Positions 45,934-58,142 are shown, counted from the stretch's first letter. The stretch is DNA of 64,000 bases from Duganella margarita (GCF_009857535.1 NZ_WWCS01000003.1:248001-312000); one strand, 5' to 3'. The notes: generated by a model not told the origin, from the letters alone. Translations and numbers: made by a program.

Positions 45934-46398
45934 GTGGGCGTCGAGATCGAACGCAAGTTCCTGCTGTCCGGCGATGGATGGATGGCGCTGGGCGAGCCGG
46001 TGTTTTTTCGCCAGGGCTATCTGTCGTCCAGCAAGGAGCGGGTGGTGCGCGTGCGCATCGAGGGCGAGCGGGCGGTGATCACGATCAAGAGCGCCAACAA
46101 GGGCGCTACGCGCGGCGAGTGGGAGTACGAGATCCCGGTCGCCGATGCGGCTGAGCTGCTGGATGGGTTGTGCGAGCGGCCGTTGATCGAGAAGTACCGC
46201 CGCCGCATTGCGTTCGCAGGCAATGTGTGGGAAGTGGATGAGTTCCTCGGCGTGAATGCCGGGCTGGTGGTGGCGGAGATCGAGTTGCGGTCGGAAGACC
46301 AGCAGTTCGACAAGCCCGACTGGATCGGCGAGGAAGTCACCGATGACCTGCGCTACCTCAACTCAAACCTGATTAAAAAGCCGTTCTCCACCTGGTAG
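45934..46398 (+). CDS. CYTH domain protein (triphosphate tunnel metalloenzyme)
   Basis: A 154-residue single-domain protein beginning at GTG with the signature 'VEIERKFLL' (ExExK). It also has 'RVRIEGERAVITIKS', 'WEYEIP' and 'VDEFLG...VAEIEL', which form the charged tunnel of the family. Such enzymes hydrolyse inorganic triphosphate or similar compounds. It starts 2 bp after the M14 stop, so it is in the same operon. Confidence 0.9.
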   Translation: MGVEIERKFLLSGDGWMALGEPVFFRQGYLSSSKERVVRVRIEGERAVITIKSANKGATRGEWEYEIPVADAAELLDGLCERPLIEKYRRRIAFAGNVWEVDEFLGVNAGLVVAEIELRSEDQQFDKPDWIGEEVTDDLRYLNSNLIKKPFSTW

Positions 46399-46426
46399 GA
46401 CGCTCGTTTTGTCCTAATCTACAGGG

Positions 46427-46610
46427 ATGGACAACGAGGTTTCAGCGCTCAAGGCGCATATCGACGCGATCGTGCCGACGTTAGCGACGAAGGCCGACAT
46501 TGAGATTTTCGGCGCCGGTCGTGGTGCAAGCGCCGCCGGCACAGGCGTTGCAGCCAGCGCAGAGCAATCAGCCGATCGTGATTTATCTATCGCCGCCGCA
46601 GTCCAAGTAA
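46427..46610 (+). pseudogene. Degraded small coiled-coil/proline-rich protein gene
   Basis: The first 26 codons read 'MDNEVSALKAHIDAIVPTLATKADIE', a clean coiled-coil start after a weak CAGGG. From about 46505 the sensible coding moves to the +1 frame: 'FSAPVVVQAPPAQALQPAQS' and on to 'IVIYLSPPQSK' with a TAA at 46608-46610. Together this looks like a small protein with a coiled coil, a lost membrane segment and a proline-rich tail, joined by an internal deletion with frameshift. The uninterrupted zero frame runs on through the palindrome to 46765, but that part is repeat DNA and not likely protein. Confidence 0.5.
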
Positions 46611-46774
46611 AAAGCCCCGTGAGGGGTAATGCGGTTAAGTTAAGCTGGAACTTCACATCGTCATTCCCGCGCAAGCGGGAATCCATAGGACGTCTGCCGG
46701 GCAAACGCAGCATGGATTCCCGCTTGCGCGGGAACGACGTTGCTAACTTAACGGCATTACCGTGAGGGGCTTTT
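46610..46774. repeat. Large composite palindrome enclosing a REP doublet
   Basis: Three nested inverted arm pairs: AAAAGCCCC/GGGGCTTTT (46610-46618, 46766-46774), GGTAATGC/GCATTACC (46625-46632, 46754-46761) and GTTAAGTTA/TAACTTAAC (46634-46642, 46744-46752). They surround a REP-type doublet (46659-46739). A T-rich run follows on each strand, so the whole can end transcripts from both sides: the pseudogene side and the DUF2863 gene. Confidence 0.8.
46659..46739. repeat. REP-type palindromic doublet, copy 2
   Basis: Inverted copies of CGTCATTCCCGCGCAAGCGG...ATCCAT and its complement, with one mismatch across 28 bases and a 25-base joint. Same family as 21628-21691 and 58143-58206. Confidence 0.88.
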
Positions 46775-46777
46775 GTT

Positions 46778-48040
46778 TTAGTGGAAGTGCTCGGTGCCAG
46801 TAGGCGCGTCTTCCGGCATTTCGGCGTGCGCCAGTTCGCCTTGCGGGTCGGCGAACAGCGGGGCGCCGCAGTCGTCGCAGAACTCGACCACATAGCGTTC
46901 GCTGATCTTCTTGACCTGCGTGACGCCGGCCTCGTTCAGGTGCGAAATGATGTCTTCCATCGGCGTCATCGGCTTCTGTTCCAGCGGGACGGCGCCGGGA
47001 CCTTCGGGCGGCGTGCCTTCCTCATCTTCCTGGCCGTACAGCGGCCACACCACACCGTAGATCACATCGCTCGACGAACGCTGCGTGAAGGCCACGCGGT
47101 ATTCGTCCACCTGGTTCTCGGCGCTTTCTTCGCCAAAGCCGGCGATCACCGCGCGCAGTTCGGACGGCTCCACGCCCAGCGTGTGCGTCAAATAGTGCAC
47201 GGCGGCGCGGATCGACACCGGACGAATTTGCTTGTCCGCCTCGCGGCAGGCCATGTAATAGGCTTCCGGCAGCAGCAGTTCAACGCCGCAGCCCGGCAGC
47301 AGGCGGTTGACGGTTGGCGTGGCCTGCGCGCGCCATTGCTCCAGCGCGACGCCGCGTTCGACCGCGAAGTTGGCCTGGTGCGCCGGCATCTGCCAGCGGA
47401 ACAGCGGGCCGCCGGCCGGCGCCACCACGGCCACCAGCAGGTAGCGGGTGTCGGCCAGGAACGGCGCGGTTTCCGGCACTTTGGTGTCCGCCTTCAGCGT
47501 CGTGCCTTTGACGGCGGCCTGCGCCAGCTTGTGCACTTTGCCGTACGTTTCCACGTGGCTGCGCGGCAGCTGGTCGATCGAGAACAGCGTCGGCGACACC
47601 GCCAGCTGCGTGCCGTCGGCCAGCAGGTGGGCGGAGAAGTGCGCCGTCAGCGTTTGCAGGATGTCGGCCGGAATGGCGCCGGAAGCGATGGCGAAGCGGG
47701 TCCAGGCCAGGATGGGCGCAGCCACCAGCAGCACGTCATACGCCTTGCTGACGCCGTCGGCGGTGTCGATGGCGATGTGGGCCGATTCGCTGGCCGCTTC
47801 CACGCTGTCCATCAGCACGTCGTAGGCGTTCAGGTCTTCCTTGAAAAGCGCGTTGAGGGTGGCGTCGACGGTGTCCTGGTGACCGGTTTTCAGGAGTTTC
47901 TGGAGCTGCGCATCGAGTGAGTGCTCCCAGGCCCGCTCTTCGATGCGACTGGCCGCCTGCCCGACTGCCTGGGCATAGGTGGCGAGGCGTTGGCTCTCGG
48001 AGGATAACTTGTGGGATGAAGCTTGTTTTGAACGACGCAT
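46778..48040 (-). CDS. DUF2863 family protein
   Basis: A 420-residue cytoplasmic protein of a family I know only from betaproteobacteria. It begins with a basic stretch, then an Ala-rich helical domain, and ends with a possible metal site 'CDDCGAPLFADPQGELAHAEMP'. No catalytic motif is evident and the function is unknown. It stands alone on the minus strand, with the composite palindrome after its stop acting as terminator and the acnA terminator upstream. Confidence 0.82.
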   Translation of the reverse strand: MRRSKQASSHKLSSESQRLATYAQAVGQAASRIEERAWEHSLDAQLQKLLKTGHQDTVDATLNALFKEDLNAYDVLMDSVEAASESAHIAIDTADGVSKAYDVLLVAAPILAWTRFAIASGAIPADILQTLTAHFSAHLLADGTQLAVSPTLFSIDQLPRSHVETYGKVHKLAQAAVKGTTLKADTKVPETAPFLADTRYLLVAVVAPAGGPLFRWQMPAHQANFAVERGVALEQWRAQATPTVNRLLPGCGVELLLPEAYYMACREADKQIRPVSIRAAVHYLTHTLGVEPSELRAVIAGFGEESAENQVDEYRVAFTQRSSSDVIYGVVWPLYGQEDEEGTPPEGPGAVPLEQKPMTPMEDIISHLNEAGVTQVKKISERYVVEFCDDCGAPLFADPQGELAHAEMPEDAPTGTEHFH

Positions 48041-48135
48041 CGCGCTAAGAGTCTCATAAAGGTGAATAAAACGGATCAGTCATGCAGATGATAACCCTTA
48101 TGCCGTCTATTGTAGATCATTCGGCAAACGTGCAT

Positions 48136-48161
48136 AAAAAAAGCCGGGCAAGCCCGGCTTT
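48136..48161 (-). terminator. Terminator of acnA
   Basis: Read on the minus strand: stem GCCGGGC/GCCCGGC with a 2-base loop region and seven T. It lies 21 bases after the acnA stop. Confidence 0.92.
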
Positions 48162-48181
48162 AGTGTGAAGCGGCTAACTTA

Positions 48182-50890
<2,709 letters not shown>

Positions 50891-50954
50891 GACCTCTCCT
50901 TAGTGATGGGGTAGCGTCTATTACTATTATTGAAGTGAAGCGTGGTGCTGGTAT

Positions 50955-51476
50955 TTACTGAATCGAGATCTTGGTGCTGGTCGGCTCGCCGGCTGCGGTC
51001 GATACCGGCTTGCGCTGTTCGGCGTCGCGGCATTCGTTGGCCAGCTGGCGGTTTTGCTTGGAGTCGAGCAGCATGCCCTTGGCCGGAATGCCGATCCAGA
51101 TCAGGCCATACATCTTGTTTTCGAAGCGGTTGGCGCCGGTGGTGGTACCGACGCGGGTCAGGCGGTGCAGGCGCTTCTTCCAGCGCAGCGCGATGTGGCT
51201 GTCGTCGCTGGCGTTCTGGTAGATGGTGATCTTGTTGCCCAGTTCGCAGTCGAATTCGGTGGAGGCGGTATCGGTGATGACCGGCTCGTCTTCTTCCTCG
51301 TTCGGCGCTTTCGGCTCAGCGGCGGCCACCGGCTTGGCGGCGGCCTTCTTGGTGGACTTGGCGGCCGCCTTCTTGACGGTTTTCTTGGCTGGCGCGTCTT
51401 CGGCGTGGGCGCCGGCGGCCAGGGTCAACGAGGCCAGCGCGAGGCTGCAAGCCATGAATAATTTGGAAATGGACAT
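50955..51476 (-). CDS. Periplasmic protein with Lys/Ala linker and MliC-like domain
   Basis: A 173-residue exported protein. The signal peptide ('LALASLTLAAGAHAE', to about residue 26) is followed by a Lys/Ala-repeat linker ('KKTVKKAAAKSTKKAAAKP') and a compact domain of about 95 residues beginning 'FDCELGNKITIY' and ending near a second Cys ('ANECRDAEQ'). The paired Cys and the 'GANRFENKMYGLIWIG' stretch recall MliC-type lysozyme inhibitors, but the match is weak. The start overlaps the upstream lyase stop by 1 base (TGATG), so translation is coupled. AGGAAG lies upstream. Confidence 0.72.
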   Translation of the reverse strand: MSISKLFMACSLALASLTLAAGAHAEDAPAKKTVKKAAAKSTKKAAAKPVAAAEPKAPNEEEDEPVITDTASTEFDCELGNKITIYQNASDDSHIALRWKKRLHRLTRVGTTTGANRFENKMYGLIWIGIPAKGMLLDSKQNRQLANECRDAEQRKPVSTAAGEPTSTKISIQ

Positions 51477-52567
51477 CAGTGTGCTTCCTGTGGGAGATCG
51501 GTGGGTGTGCCGTTGAACAGCGCGGCCACGGATTCCGGCAAACTGAGGCCGGCCTGCCTGGCACGCTGTAAAACGGTCCAATAATATCGGTAGCTGGCGC
51601 GGTCATGCAAGCGTCCATGCTGGGCAATCGGGCCCCAGTGCGCGGCAGCGGCTTCGTGCAGGATGGCGGCGGCCTCGCTGACCTCGGACAGCCGGGGCGT
51701 AAACGTCTTGACGATCGGCTTGATCTGGTTCGGGTGGATGCTCCACATGCGCGTGTAGCCGAATTCGGCGGCGGCGCGCTGGGCATCGTTGGCGGCCACC
51801 GCCGTGTCCTTGATGTCGGTGGTGACGTTGTGCGACGGCACCTTGCCGTGTGCGTGGCAGGCGGCGGCGATTTCCAGCTTGGCGCGGGTCACCAGCGGAT
51901 GGGTGAACTGGCCTGGCGTGCGCATCGCGCTGCCGGGAATCGCGCCGTAGTGGGCCGACACAAAATCCATGATGCCGAACGACAGGCACTGCACCTGCGG
52001 CAGGGCGGCGATGGCGTAGACGTCGTGCAGCGCACCGTGGGTCTCGATCAGCACGTGCACCGGCAAGTCCTTGCGGCCGGCCTTGGTGGCGTGGGTATTG
52101 ATCAGCTTGATGGCGCGCGCCACTTCATCGACGCTCTGCACTTTCGGCAGGGCCAAGTAGGCCAGGCGCTGGGCGGCGGCGCAGATGATCTCGACGTCCT
52201 GCGCAAAGTAGGGGCTGTGCACATCGTGCACGCGGGCGCCGATGCGGTTGAATTTGTTGTCGTCGGATTGCAGCAGCTCGGCCACCAGGCGGGCGTGGGC
52301 CAGCTCGTTGCCGGCGCTGGCGCCGTCCTCGCAATCGAGGGTGATGTCGAACAAGGGGCCAAGTTCTTGTTGCAGGGCGATCGATTTGCGCATCAGCTTC
52401 TCGGAGCCGGCGTAGTGGTCGCAGGCCGGAAGGATGGCCGGCTGAAGATTACCCTGGAATAAAACCTCGGATGGATGCATGCTTGCTGGGTCGGCTGGCG
52501 AAATGACCGCCGCGCTGCTCTCGGCAGCGCGGCGGGTACGGCGGATCGGCGGTTTAACCGGTTCCAC
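51476..52567 (-). CDS. HpcH/HpaI aldolase / citrate lyase beta (CitE)-like protein
   Basis: A metal-dependent C-C lyase of the citrate/malyl-CoA lyase superfamily with a TIM-barrel fold. Motifs seen: 'ITLDCEDGASAGNE' (metal and CoA region), 'RVHDVHSPYF', 'VLIETHGALHDV' (catalytic Glu), and 'MWSIHPNQIKPI' near the C-terminus. The frame opens at a GTG (52567), giving 363 residues; ATG at 52480 ('MHPSEVLFQGN') is an equally likely start, and the first 29 residues look disordered. The true substrate (malyl-CoA, citramalyl-CoA or similar) cannot be told. It lies 14 bp after mdh. Confidence 0.87.
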   Translation of the reverse strand: MEPVKPPIRRTRRAAESSAAVISPADPASMHPSEVLFQGNLQPAILPACDHYAGSEKLMRKSIALQQELGPLFDITLDCEDGASAGNELAHARLVAELLQSDDNKFNRIGARVHDVHSPYFAQDVEIICAAAQRLAYLALPKVQSVDEVARAIKLINTHATKAGRKDLPVHVLIETHGALHDVYAIAALPQVQCLSFGIMDFVSAHYGAIPGSAMRTPGQFTHPLVTRAKLEIAAACHAHGKVPSHNVTTDIKDTAVAANDAQRAAAEFGYTRMWSIHPNQIKPIVKTFTPRLSEVSEAAAILHEAAAAHWGPIAQHGRLHDRASYRYYWTVLQRARQAGLSLPESVAALFNGTPTDLPQEAH

Positions 52568-52581
52568 GTAAGGAGCGAAGC

Positions 52582-53574
52582 TTATGCAGGCAGCAGGTGC
52601 TTGACGCCTTCGCGCTCTTCGGTCAGTTCTTTCAGGGTCAGGTTGATGCGCTCTTGCGAGAATGCATCGATTTCCAGGCCTTGAACGATTTTGTATTCGC
52701 CGTTTTCGGTGGTGACCGGGAAGCCGAACACGATGCCTTCAGGGATGCCGTACGAACCATCCGATGGGATGCCCATGGTGGTCCACTTGCCGTTGGTGCC
52801 GACGTGCCAGTCATGGATGTGGTCGATGGCGGCGTTGGCGGCCGAAGCAGCCGACGACAGGCCACGCGCTTCGATGATGGCGGCGCCGCGTTTGCCGACG
52901 GTTGGCAGGAACACGTTGGCGTTCCATTCCTGGTCGTTGATCAGGTCTTTGACCGCCTTGCCGTTGACGGTCGCGAAGCGGTAGTCAGCGTACATGGTTG
53001 GCGAGTGGTTGCCCCAGACGGTCAATTTCTCGATGTCTTTGACGGCGGTGCCGGTCTTGGCAGCCACTTGCGACAGCGCGCGGTTGTGGTCCAGGCGCAG
53101 CATGGCGGTGAAGTTTTTGGCCGGCAGCGATGGCGCCGATTTCATGGCGATGTAGGCGTTGGTGTTGGCCGGGTTGCCGACCACCAGCACTTTGACGTTG
53201 CGCGAAGCAACTTGATCCAGGGCCTTGCCTTGGGCGGTGAAGATCTGGGCGTTGGCTTCCAGCAGGTCTTTGCGTTCCATGCCTGGGCCGCGTGGACGGG
53301 CGCCAACCAGCACGGCGTAGTCGACATCCTTGAAGGCGGTCAGCGGATCGCCGTGGGCGGTCATTTCGGTCAGCAGCGGGAATGCGCAGTCATCGATTTC
53401 CATCATGACGCCTTTCAGCGCCTTCTGTGCTTTTTCGTCAGGGATTTCCAGCAGTTGCAGGATGACCGGCTGGTCCTTGCCGAGCATGTCGCCGTTGGCG
53501 ATGCGGAACAGCAGAGCGTAGCCGATTTGGCCGGCGGCGCCGGTAACAGCAACGCGCAATGGGGTTTTAGCCAT
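52582..53574 (-). CDS. mdh: Malate dehydrogenase
   Basis: Oxidises malate to oxaloacetate with NAD in the TCA cycle. The 330-residue product begins '[20 protein letters not shown]', the NAD-binding start. The catalytic His is in '[14 protein letters not shown]', and substrate-binding Arg residues are in '[14 protein letters not shown]'. The frame is open far upstream, but GGAGA sits just before the ATG at 53574 and the protein length is right for the cytosolic-type Mdh of proteobacteria. It is the first gene of the minus-strand TCA run and is divergent from the GntR gene, with which it shares a control region. Confidence 0.97.
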   Translation of the reverse strand: MAKTPLRVAVTGAAGQIGYALLFRIANGDMLGKDQPVILQLLEIPDEKAQKALKGVMMEIDDCAFPLLTEMTAHGDPLTAFKDVDYAVLVGARPRGPGMERKDLLEANAQIFTAQGKALDQVASRNVKVLVVGNPANTNAYIAMKSAPSLPAKNFTAMLRLDHNRALSQVAAKTGTAVKDIEKLTVWGNHSPTMYADYRFATVNGKAVKDLINDQEWNANVFLPTVGKRGAAIIEARGLSSAASAANAAIDHIHDWHVGTNGKWTTMGIPSDGSYGIPEGIVFGFPVTTENGEYKIVQGLEIDAFSQERINLTLKELTEEREGVKHLLPA

Positions 53575-53768
53575 GATGAATCTCCAAAGTGTGAAGTAAC
53601 AAGTGCGTAACAGGTGCTTAAAAAGCGCGAACGACTTTGCGCTGGACCGTCGCCCGGTCCGGGAAAACGTAATCATACTGCAAAATTCGGCGCTTATAAT
53701 CATCTGTATCCCATAAGCGTCGGCGGCGAGTGTAGGCGCGTCGCAACTATCTGTCAATCCTATCTTAT

Positions 53769-53782
53769 GTCTTATATAAGAC
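53769..53782. promoter_or_regulatory. Perfect palindrome between mdh and GntR gene (candidate GntR operator)
   Basis: GTCTTATATAAGAC is a perfect 14-bp palindrome, with TTAT and ATAA just outside. It lies in the shared control region of mdh and the GntR gene. Its size and form suit a GntR/HutC dimer, so autoregulation and control of mdh are inferred. Confidence 0.6.
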
Positions 53783-53842
53783 AGATAACTTATTGCCGTT
53801 TTTTCTGGACGGCACTGTGTATTTGTGGTGAAATCTTGGCCT

Positions 53843-54640
53843 ATGAGTTCCGTGCCGCCAAATTCGAATAACAATCCCGCCGCCAGCAGTGCCGGCGGTG
53901 CGGCAACGGCATCGTCCAATGCGTCACCGACGTTCTCCCCGCTGTACCAGCAAATCAAGGCCTTGATCACCAAGAGTCTGCAGTCCGGCGAATGGAAGCC
54001 GGGCGAACTGATCCCTAGCGAAGTGGAACTGGCCAACCGGTTCAAGGTCAGCCAGGGCACCGTGCGTAAGGCGATCGACGAGCTGGCCGCCGAGAACCTG
54101 GTGATGCGCAAGCAGGGCAAGGGCACCTTCGTCTCCACCCACCATGAAGAACGGGCGCAGTTCCGCTTCCTGCGGCTGATGCCGGACGAAGGCGTGCCGC
54201 ATCCGGGCGTCAGCCAGTTCATCGAAGTCAAGCGCATGCGCGCGCCGGCCGATGTGGCGCGCCTGCTCGATCTGAAGTCGGGCGACGCCGTGATCTTCAT
54301 CAAGCGGGTGCAGCACTTCGACGGCGTGCCGACCATTGTCGAGGAAATCTGGCTGCCGGGCATCACCTTCAAGGGGCTGACGGCGGAGCGGCTGGAAGAA
54401 TATAAAGGGCCGATGTACGGCCTGTTTGAATCCGAATTCGGCACGCGCATGATCCGTGCCACCGAAAAGATCCGCGCCGTGTGCGCTGCCGAAGGCGATG
54501 CCGTGCTGCTGAAGATTGCCGCCAACACGCCGCTGCTGGCGTCGGAGCGGGTGTCCTATACCTATGGCGACAAGCCGGTGGAGCTGCGCCGCGGCCTGTA
54601 TTCGACCGAACGCCATCATTATCACAATGAATTGAATTGA
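53843..54640 (+). CDS. GntR/HutC-family transcriptional regulator of the TCA locus
   Basis: A 265-residue regulator: a Ser/Asn/Ala-rich lead, then a winged helix ('[14 protein letters not shown]', '[20 protein letters not shown]', '[12 protein letters not shown]'), then a UTRA ligand domain ('[20 protein letters not shown]', '[15 protein letters not shown]'). The ligand may be a TCA intermediate, given that it sits between mdh and the sdh operon; this is inference. ATG at 53843 is used; a GTG at 53825 in frame is also possible, and neither has a strong ribosome-binding site. The perfect palindrome at 53769-53782 is its likely binding site. Confidence 0.88.
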   Translation: MSSVPPNSNNNPAASSAGGAATASSNASPTFSPLYQQIKALITKSLQSGEWKPGELIPSEVELANRFKVSQGTVRKAIDELAAENLVMRKQGKGTFVSTHHEERAQFRFLRLMPDEGVPHPGVSQFIEVKRMRAPADVARLLDLKSGDAVIFIKRVQHFDGVPTIVEEIWLPGITFKGLTAERLEEYKGPMYGLFESEFGTRMIRATEKIRAVCAAEGDAVLLKIAANTPLLASERVSYTYGDKPVELRRGLYSTERHHYHNELN

Positions 54641-54836
54641 AGGAGACAGGGCGCGCAGTCATACGCCTGTAGCATTGTTGCGCTGATAATACGTTGAGCT
54701 ACGGAAAGTAGCCGCCAGCTGGTGTCGCCGACCACTATTTTTATTATATGTAACAATAGATATTGGTTGTAAGAGTGGAAATCGGCGAAAATCGCAGTCT
54801 CACCAAATTTTTGTATAAGCCTGAGGAGGTCTTGTT

Positions 54837-55259
54837 ATGTCAGAAGCCGTAAGGGAAGCCCCTAAAAAAGAACGGCCGGAGTTCCGTAACATCCATGTTA
54901 CCGAGCTGTCCAATTACCGCATGCCATTGGCATCCATCGTGTCCATCCTGCACCGCATCAGCGGCGTGTTGATGTTCGTGCTGCTGCCGTTCGTGCTGTA
55001 TCTCTTGCAGAATTCGCTGCGCTCCGAGATCTCTTTCGCGTACTACGAAGGTTTCGTCACCTATCCGCTGGTTAAGCTGATCATCCTGGCCCTGAGCTGG
55101 GGCTTCCTGCACCACCTGTGCGCCGGCGTGCGCCACCTGGTGATGGACGCCCACATCGGCCTGGACAAGGATTCCGCGCGTAAATCGTCCGCCACCGTGC
55201 TGGTCATCAGCCTGGTCCTGACCGCGCTGGTCGCCCTGAAACTGTTTGGAGTGTTCTAA
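54837..55259 (+). CDS. sdhC: Succinate dehydrogenase cytochrome b556 subunit
   Basis: A 140-residue membrane anchor of complex II with three membrane helices. 'SILHRISGVLMF' gives the quinone-site Ser and Arg, and 'HHLCAGVRHLVMD' includes the haem b ligand His. GAGGAGG lies just before the ATG. It is the first gene of sdhCDAB; the stop lies 2 bp before sdhD. Confidence 0.96.
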   Translation: MSEAVREAPKKERPEFRNIHVTELSNYRMPLASIVSILHRISGVLMFVLLPFVLYLLQNSLRSEISFAYYEGFVTYPLVKLIILALSWGFLHHLCAGVRHLVMDAHIGLDKDSARKSSATVLVISLVLTALVALKLFGVF

Positions 55260-55261
55260 TT

Positions 55262-55633
55262 ATGTCGATTAACGATAACGGTATCGGTCCTAAGCGCCGC
55301 GTCGTCGGCGCCCATTACGGCATGCGCGACTGGCTGGCGCAACGCGTCACCGCCGTGCTGATGGTGTTGTACACCGCCATCCTGCTGATCTCTTTCCTGA
55401 CTGGCCAGAACTTCACCTATGAAGGCTGGGCCGGCCTGTTCGCCCAGCAGTGGTTCAAACTGATCACGGCCGTGACCCTGATCGGCCTGTTCTACCACGC
55501 CTGGGTGGGCATGCGTGACGTCTGGATGGACTATGTACGCGCCCTCGGCCTGCGTCTGGCCCTGCAAATCGCCACCATGGCCTGGCTGATCGGCTGTGCC
55601 GTCTGGTCGATTCAAATTATCTGGAGTGTGTAA
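55262..55633 (+). CDS. sdhD: Succinate dehydrogenase membrane anchor subunit
   Basis: A 123-residue protein with three membrane helices. '[20 protein letters not shown]' is the usual start, and '[19 protein letters not shown]' holds the second haem ligand and quinone-site residues. It is packed between sdhC (2 bp) and sdhA (2 bp). Confidence 0.95.
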   Translation: MSINDNGIGPKRRVVGAHYGMRDWLAQRVTAVLMVLYTAILLISFLTGQNFTYEGWAGLFAQQWFKLITAVTLIGLFYHAWVGMRDVWMDYVRALGLRLALQIATMAWLIGCAVWSIQIIWSV

Positions 55634-55635
55634 TC

Positions 55636-57414
55636 GTGGCAGCTATTAAAACTGGAATTCCTACCCGCCGCTTTGACGCGGTCATCGTCGGCGCCGGCGG
55701 CTCCGGCATGCGCGCATCGCTGCAACTGGCCGAAGCCGGCCTGAACGTGGCCGTGCTGTCGAAAGTCTTCCCGACCCGCTCGCACACCGTGGCGGCGCAG
55801 GGCGGCATCGGCGCTTCGCTGGGCAATATGGCCGAAGACAACTGGTTCTGGCATATGTTCGACACCGTCAAGGGTGGCGACTACCTGGGCGACCAGGATG
55901 CGATCGAATTCATGTGCCGTGAAGCACCGAAGGTCGTCTACGAGCTGGAACACTTCGGCATGCCGTTCGACCGTAACCCGGACGGCACCATTTACCAGCG
56001 TCCGTTCGGCGGCCACACCGCCAACTTCGGCGAAAAAGCCGTGCAACGCGCTTGCGCCGCTGCCGACCGCACCGGTCACGCGCTGCTGCACACGCTGTAC
56101 CAGCGTAACGTCAAGGCGCGCACCCACTTCTTCGTCGAGTGGATGGCGCTGGACCTGATCCGCGACGCCGAAGGCGACGTGGTCGGCGTGGTCGCGCTGG
56201 AAATGGAAACCGGCGAAACCATGATCCTGGAAGCCAAGACCACCATCTTCGCCACCGGCGGCGCGGGCCGTATCTTCGCCGCTTCGACCAACGCCTTCAT
56301 CAACACCGGCGACGGCATGGGCATGGCGGCACGCGCCGGCCTGCCGCTGCAGGACATGGAATTCTGGCAGTTCCACCCGACCGGCGTGGCCGGCGCCGGC
56401 GTCCTCATTACCGAGGGTGTGCGCGGTGAGGGCGGTATCCTGATCAACTCGGAAGGCGAACGCTTCATGGAGCGCTATGCGCCGACGCTGAAAGACCTGG
56501 CGCCGCGCGACTTCGTGTCCCGTTCGATGGACCAGGAGATCAAGGAAGGCCGCGGGGTCGGTCCGAACAAGGATCACGTGCTGCTGGACCTGCGCCACAT
56601 CGGCAAGGAAACCATCGAGAAGCGTCTGCCGTCGATTCTGGAAATCGGCCACAAGTTCGCCAACGTCGATGCGACCAAGGAACCCATCCCGGTCGTGCCA
56701 ACCATCCACTACCAGATGGGCGGCATCCCGACCAACATCCACGGCCAGGTGGTCACGCCAAACGGCGACGGCACGCAGAAAGTGGTCAACGGCCTGTACG
56801 CGATCGGCGAATGCGCCTGCGTCTCGGTGCACGGCGCCAACCGTCTGGGCACCAACTCGCTGCTGGATCTGCTGGTATTCGGCCGCGCTGCCGGTAACCA
56901 CGTGGTGGCATCGAACCTGAAGCAGAAGGAAAACAAGCCGCTGCCGAAAGACGCCGCCGACTTCGCGCTGAACCGTCTGAACGCGCTGGAAACCTCGACC
57001 GGCACCGAAAAAGTGCAGGGCGTCGCCAACGACATCCGCGCCACCATGCAGAAATACTGCGGCGTGTTCCGTACCGACGAGATGCTGAACAAAGGCGTGG
57101 AAGAGATCCTGAAGCTCGACGAGCGCCGCAAGCATGTTTCGTTCAAGGACAAGTCGAAAGTGTTCAACACCGCCCGCGTGGAAGCGCTGGAACTGGACAA
57201 CCTGATCGAAACCGCGAAAGCCACCATGGTCTCGGCCGCCGCCCGCAAGGAATCGCGCGGCGCCCACGCCCAGGATGACCACCCGCACCGCGACGACGAC
57301 AACTGGATGAAGCACACTCTGTGGTACTCGGAAGGCAACCGACTGGATTACAAAGCCGTCGTGACCAAGCCGCTGACGGTCGATACCTTCAAACCGAAAC
57401 CACGTACTTTCTAA
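55636..57414 (+). CDS. sdhA: Succinate dehydrogenase flavoprotein subunit
   Basis: Catalytic subunit of complex II, oxidising succinate to fumarate. The 592-residue product starts at GTG. It has '[17 protein letters not shown]' (FAD binding), His50 in '[16 protein letters not shown]' (covalent FAD), the active-site '[15 protein letters not shown]', and '[19 protein letters not shown]'. It depends on SdhE, encoded just downstream, for flavinylation. Confidence 0.98.
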   Translation: MAAIKTGIPTRRFDAVIVGAGGSGMRASLQLAEAGLNVAVLSKVFPTRSHTVAAQGGIGASLGNMAEDNWFWHMFDTVKGGDYLGDQDAIEFMCREAPKVVYELEHFGMPFDRNPDGTIYQRPFGGHTANFGEKAVQRACAAADRTGHALLHTLYQRNVKARTHFFVEWMALDLIRDAEGDVVGVVALEMETGETMILEAKTTIFATGGAGRIFAASTNAFINTGDGMGMAARAGLPLQDMEFWQFHPTGVAGAGVLITEGVRGEGGILINSEGERFMERYAPTLKDLAPRDFVSRSMDQEIKEGRGVGPNKDHVLLDLRHIGKETIEKRLPSILEIGHKFANVDATKEPIPVVPTIHYQMGGIPTNIHGQVVTPNGDGTQKVVNGLYAIGECACVSVHGANRLGTNSLLDLLVFGRAAGNHVVASNLKQKENKPLPKDAADFALNRLNALETSTGTEKVQGVANDIRATMQKYCGVFRTDEMLNKGVEEILKLDERRKHVSFKDKSKVFNTARVEALELDNLIETAKATMVSAAARKESRGAHAQDDHPHRDDDNWMKHTLWYSEGNRLDYKAVVTKPLTVDTFKPKPRTF

Positions 57415-57424
57415 GGCTATAACC

Positions 57425-58135
57425 ATGGCACGCACTCTGAAACTGAAAATTTACCGTTACGATCCGGACCGTGACGCCAAGCCGTACATGCAGGACGTCA
57501 CCGTCGAACTGAAAGACACCGACAAGATGCTGCTGGACGCGCTGCAACGCATCAAGTCCGACGTCGATGACTCGCTGGCCCTGCGCCGCTCGTGCCGCGA
57601 AGGCGTGTGCGGTTCGGACGCGATGAACATCAACGGCAAGAACGGTCTGGCCTGCACCACCAACCTGAACGAGCTGAGCGAGCCGATCGTGCTGCGTCCG
57701 CTGCCAGGCCTGCCGGTGATCCGCGACCTGATCGTCGACATGACCCAGTTCTTCAAGCAGTACGATTCGATCAAGCCATACCTGATCAACGATTCGATCC
57801 GCCCGGAGAAGGAGCGTCTGCAGACGCCGGAACAGCGCGAAGAACTCGACGGCCTGTACGAGTGCATCCTGTGCGCCTGCTGCTCGACCTCGTGCCCGTC
57901 GTTCTGGTGGAATCCGGACAAGTTCGTCGGCCCGGCCGGCCTGCTGCAAGCCTACCGCTTCATCGCCGATTCGCGCGACGAAGCCACCGGCCAGCGCCTG
58001 GACAACCTGGAAGATCCGTACCGCCTGTTCCGCTGCCACTCGATCATGAACTGCGTCGATGTCTGCCCTAAGGGTCTGAACCCGAACAAGGCCATCGGCA
58101 AGATCAAAGAGCTGATGGTACGCCGCGCGATCTAA
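57425..58135 (+). CDS. sdhB: Succinate dehydrogenase iron-sulfur subunit
   Basis: Carries electrons from SdhA to quinone. The 236-residue product has the three cluster motifs in order: 'SCREGVCGSDAMNINGKNGL' for [2Fe-2S], 'CILCACCSTSCPS' for [4Fe-4S] and 'CHSIMNCVDVCPKGLNP' for [3Fe-4S]. It follows sdhA by 10 bp. A REP element separates it from sdhE. Confidence 0.98.
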   Translation: MARTLKLKIYRYDPDRDAKPYMQDVTVELKDTDKMLLDALQRIKSDVDDSLALRRSCREGVCGSDAMNINGKNGLACTTNLNELSEPIVLRPLPGLPVIRDLIVDMTQFFKQYDSIKPYLINDSIRPEKERLQTPEQREELDGLYECILCACCSTSCPSFWWNPDKFVGPAGLLQAYRFIADSRDEATGQRLDNLEDPYRLFRCHSIMNCVDVCPKGLNPNKAIGKIKELMVRRAI

Positions 58136-58142
58136 GTCGGCC

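Noticed and set aside
46611..46765. Continuation of the 46427 frame through the palindrome
   Set aside because: The protein here is only a translation of the REP unit (for example SFPRKRES and DSRLRGND), a common false coding signal.
55612..57435. Long minus-strand frame opposite sdhA
   Set aside because: Antisense shadow; sdhA carries all flavoprotein motifs.
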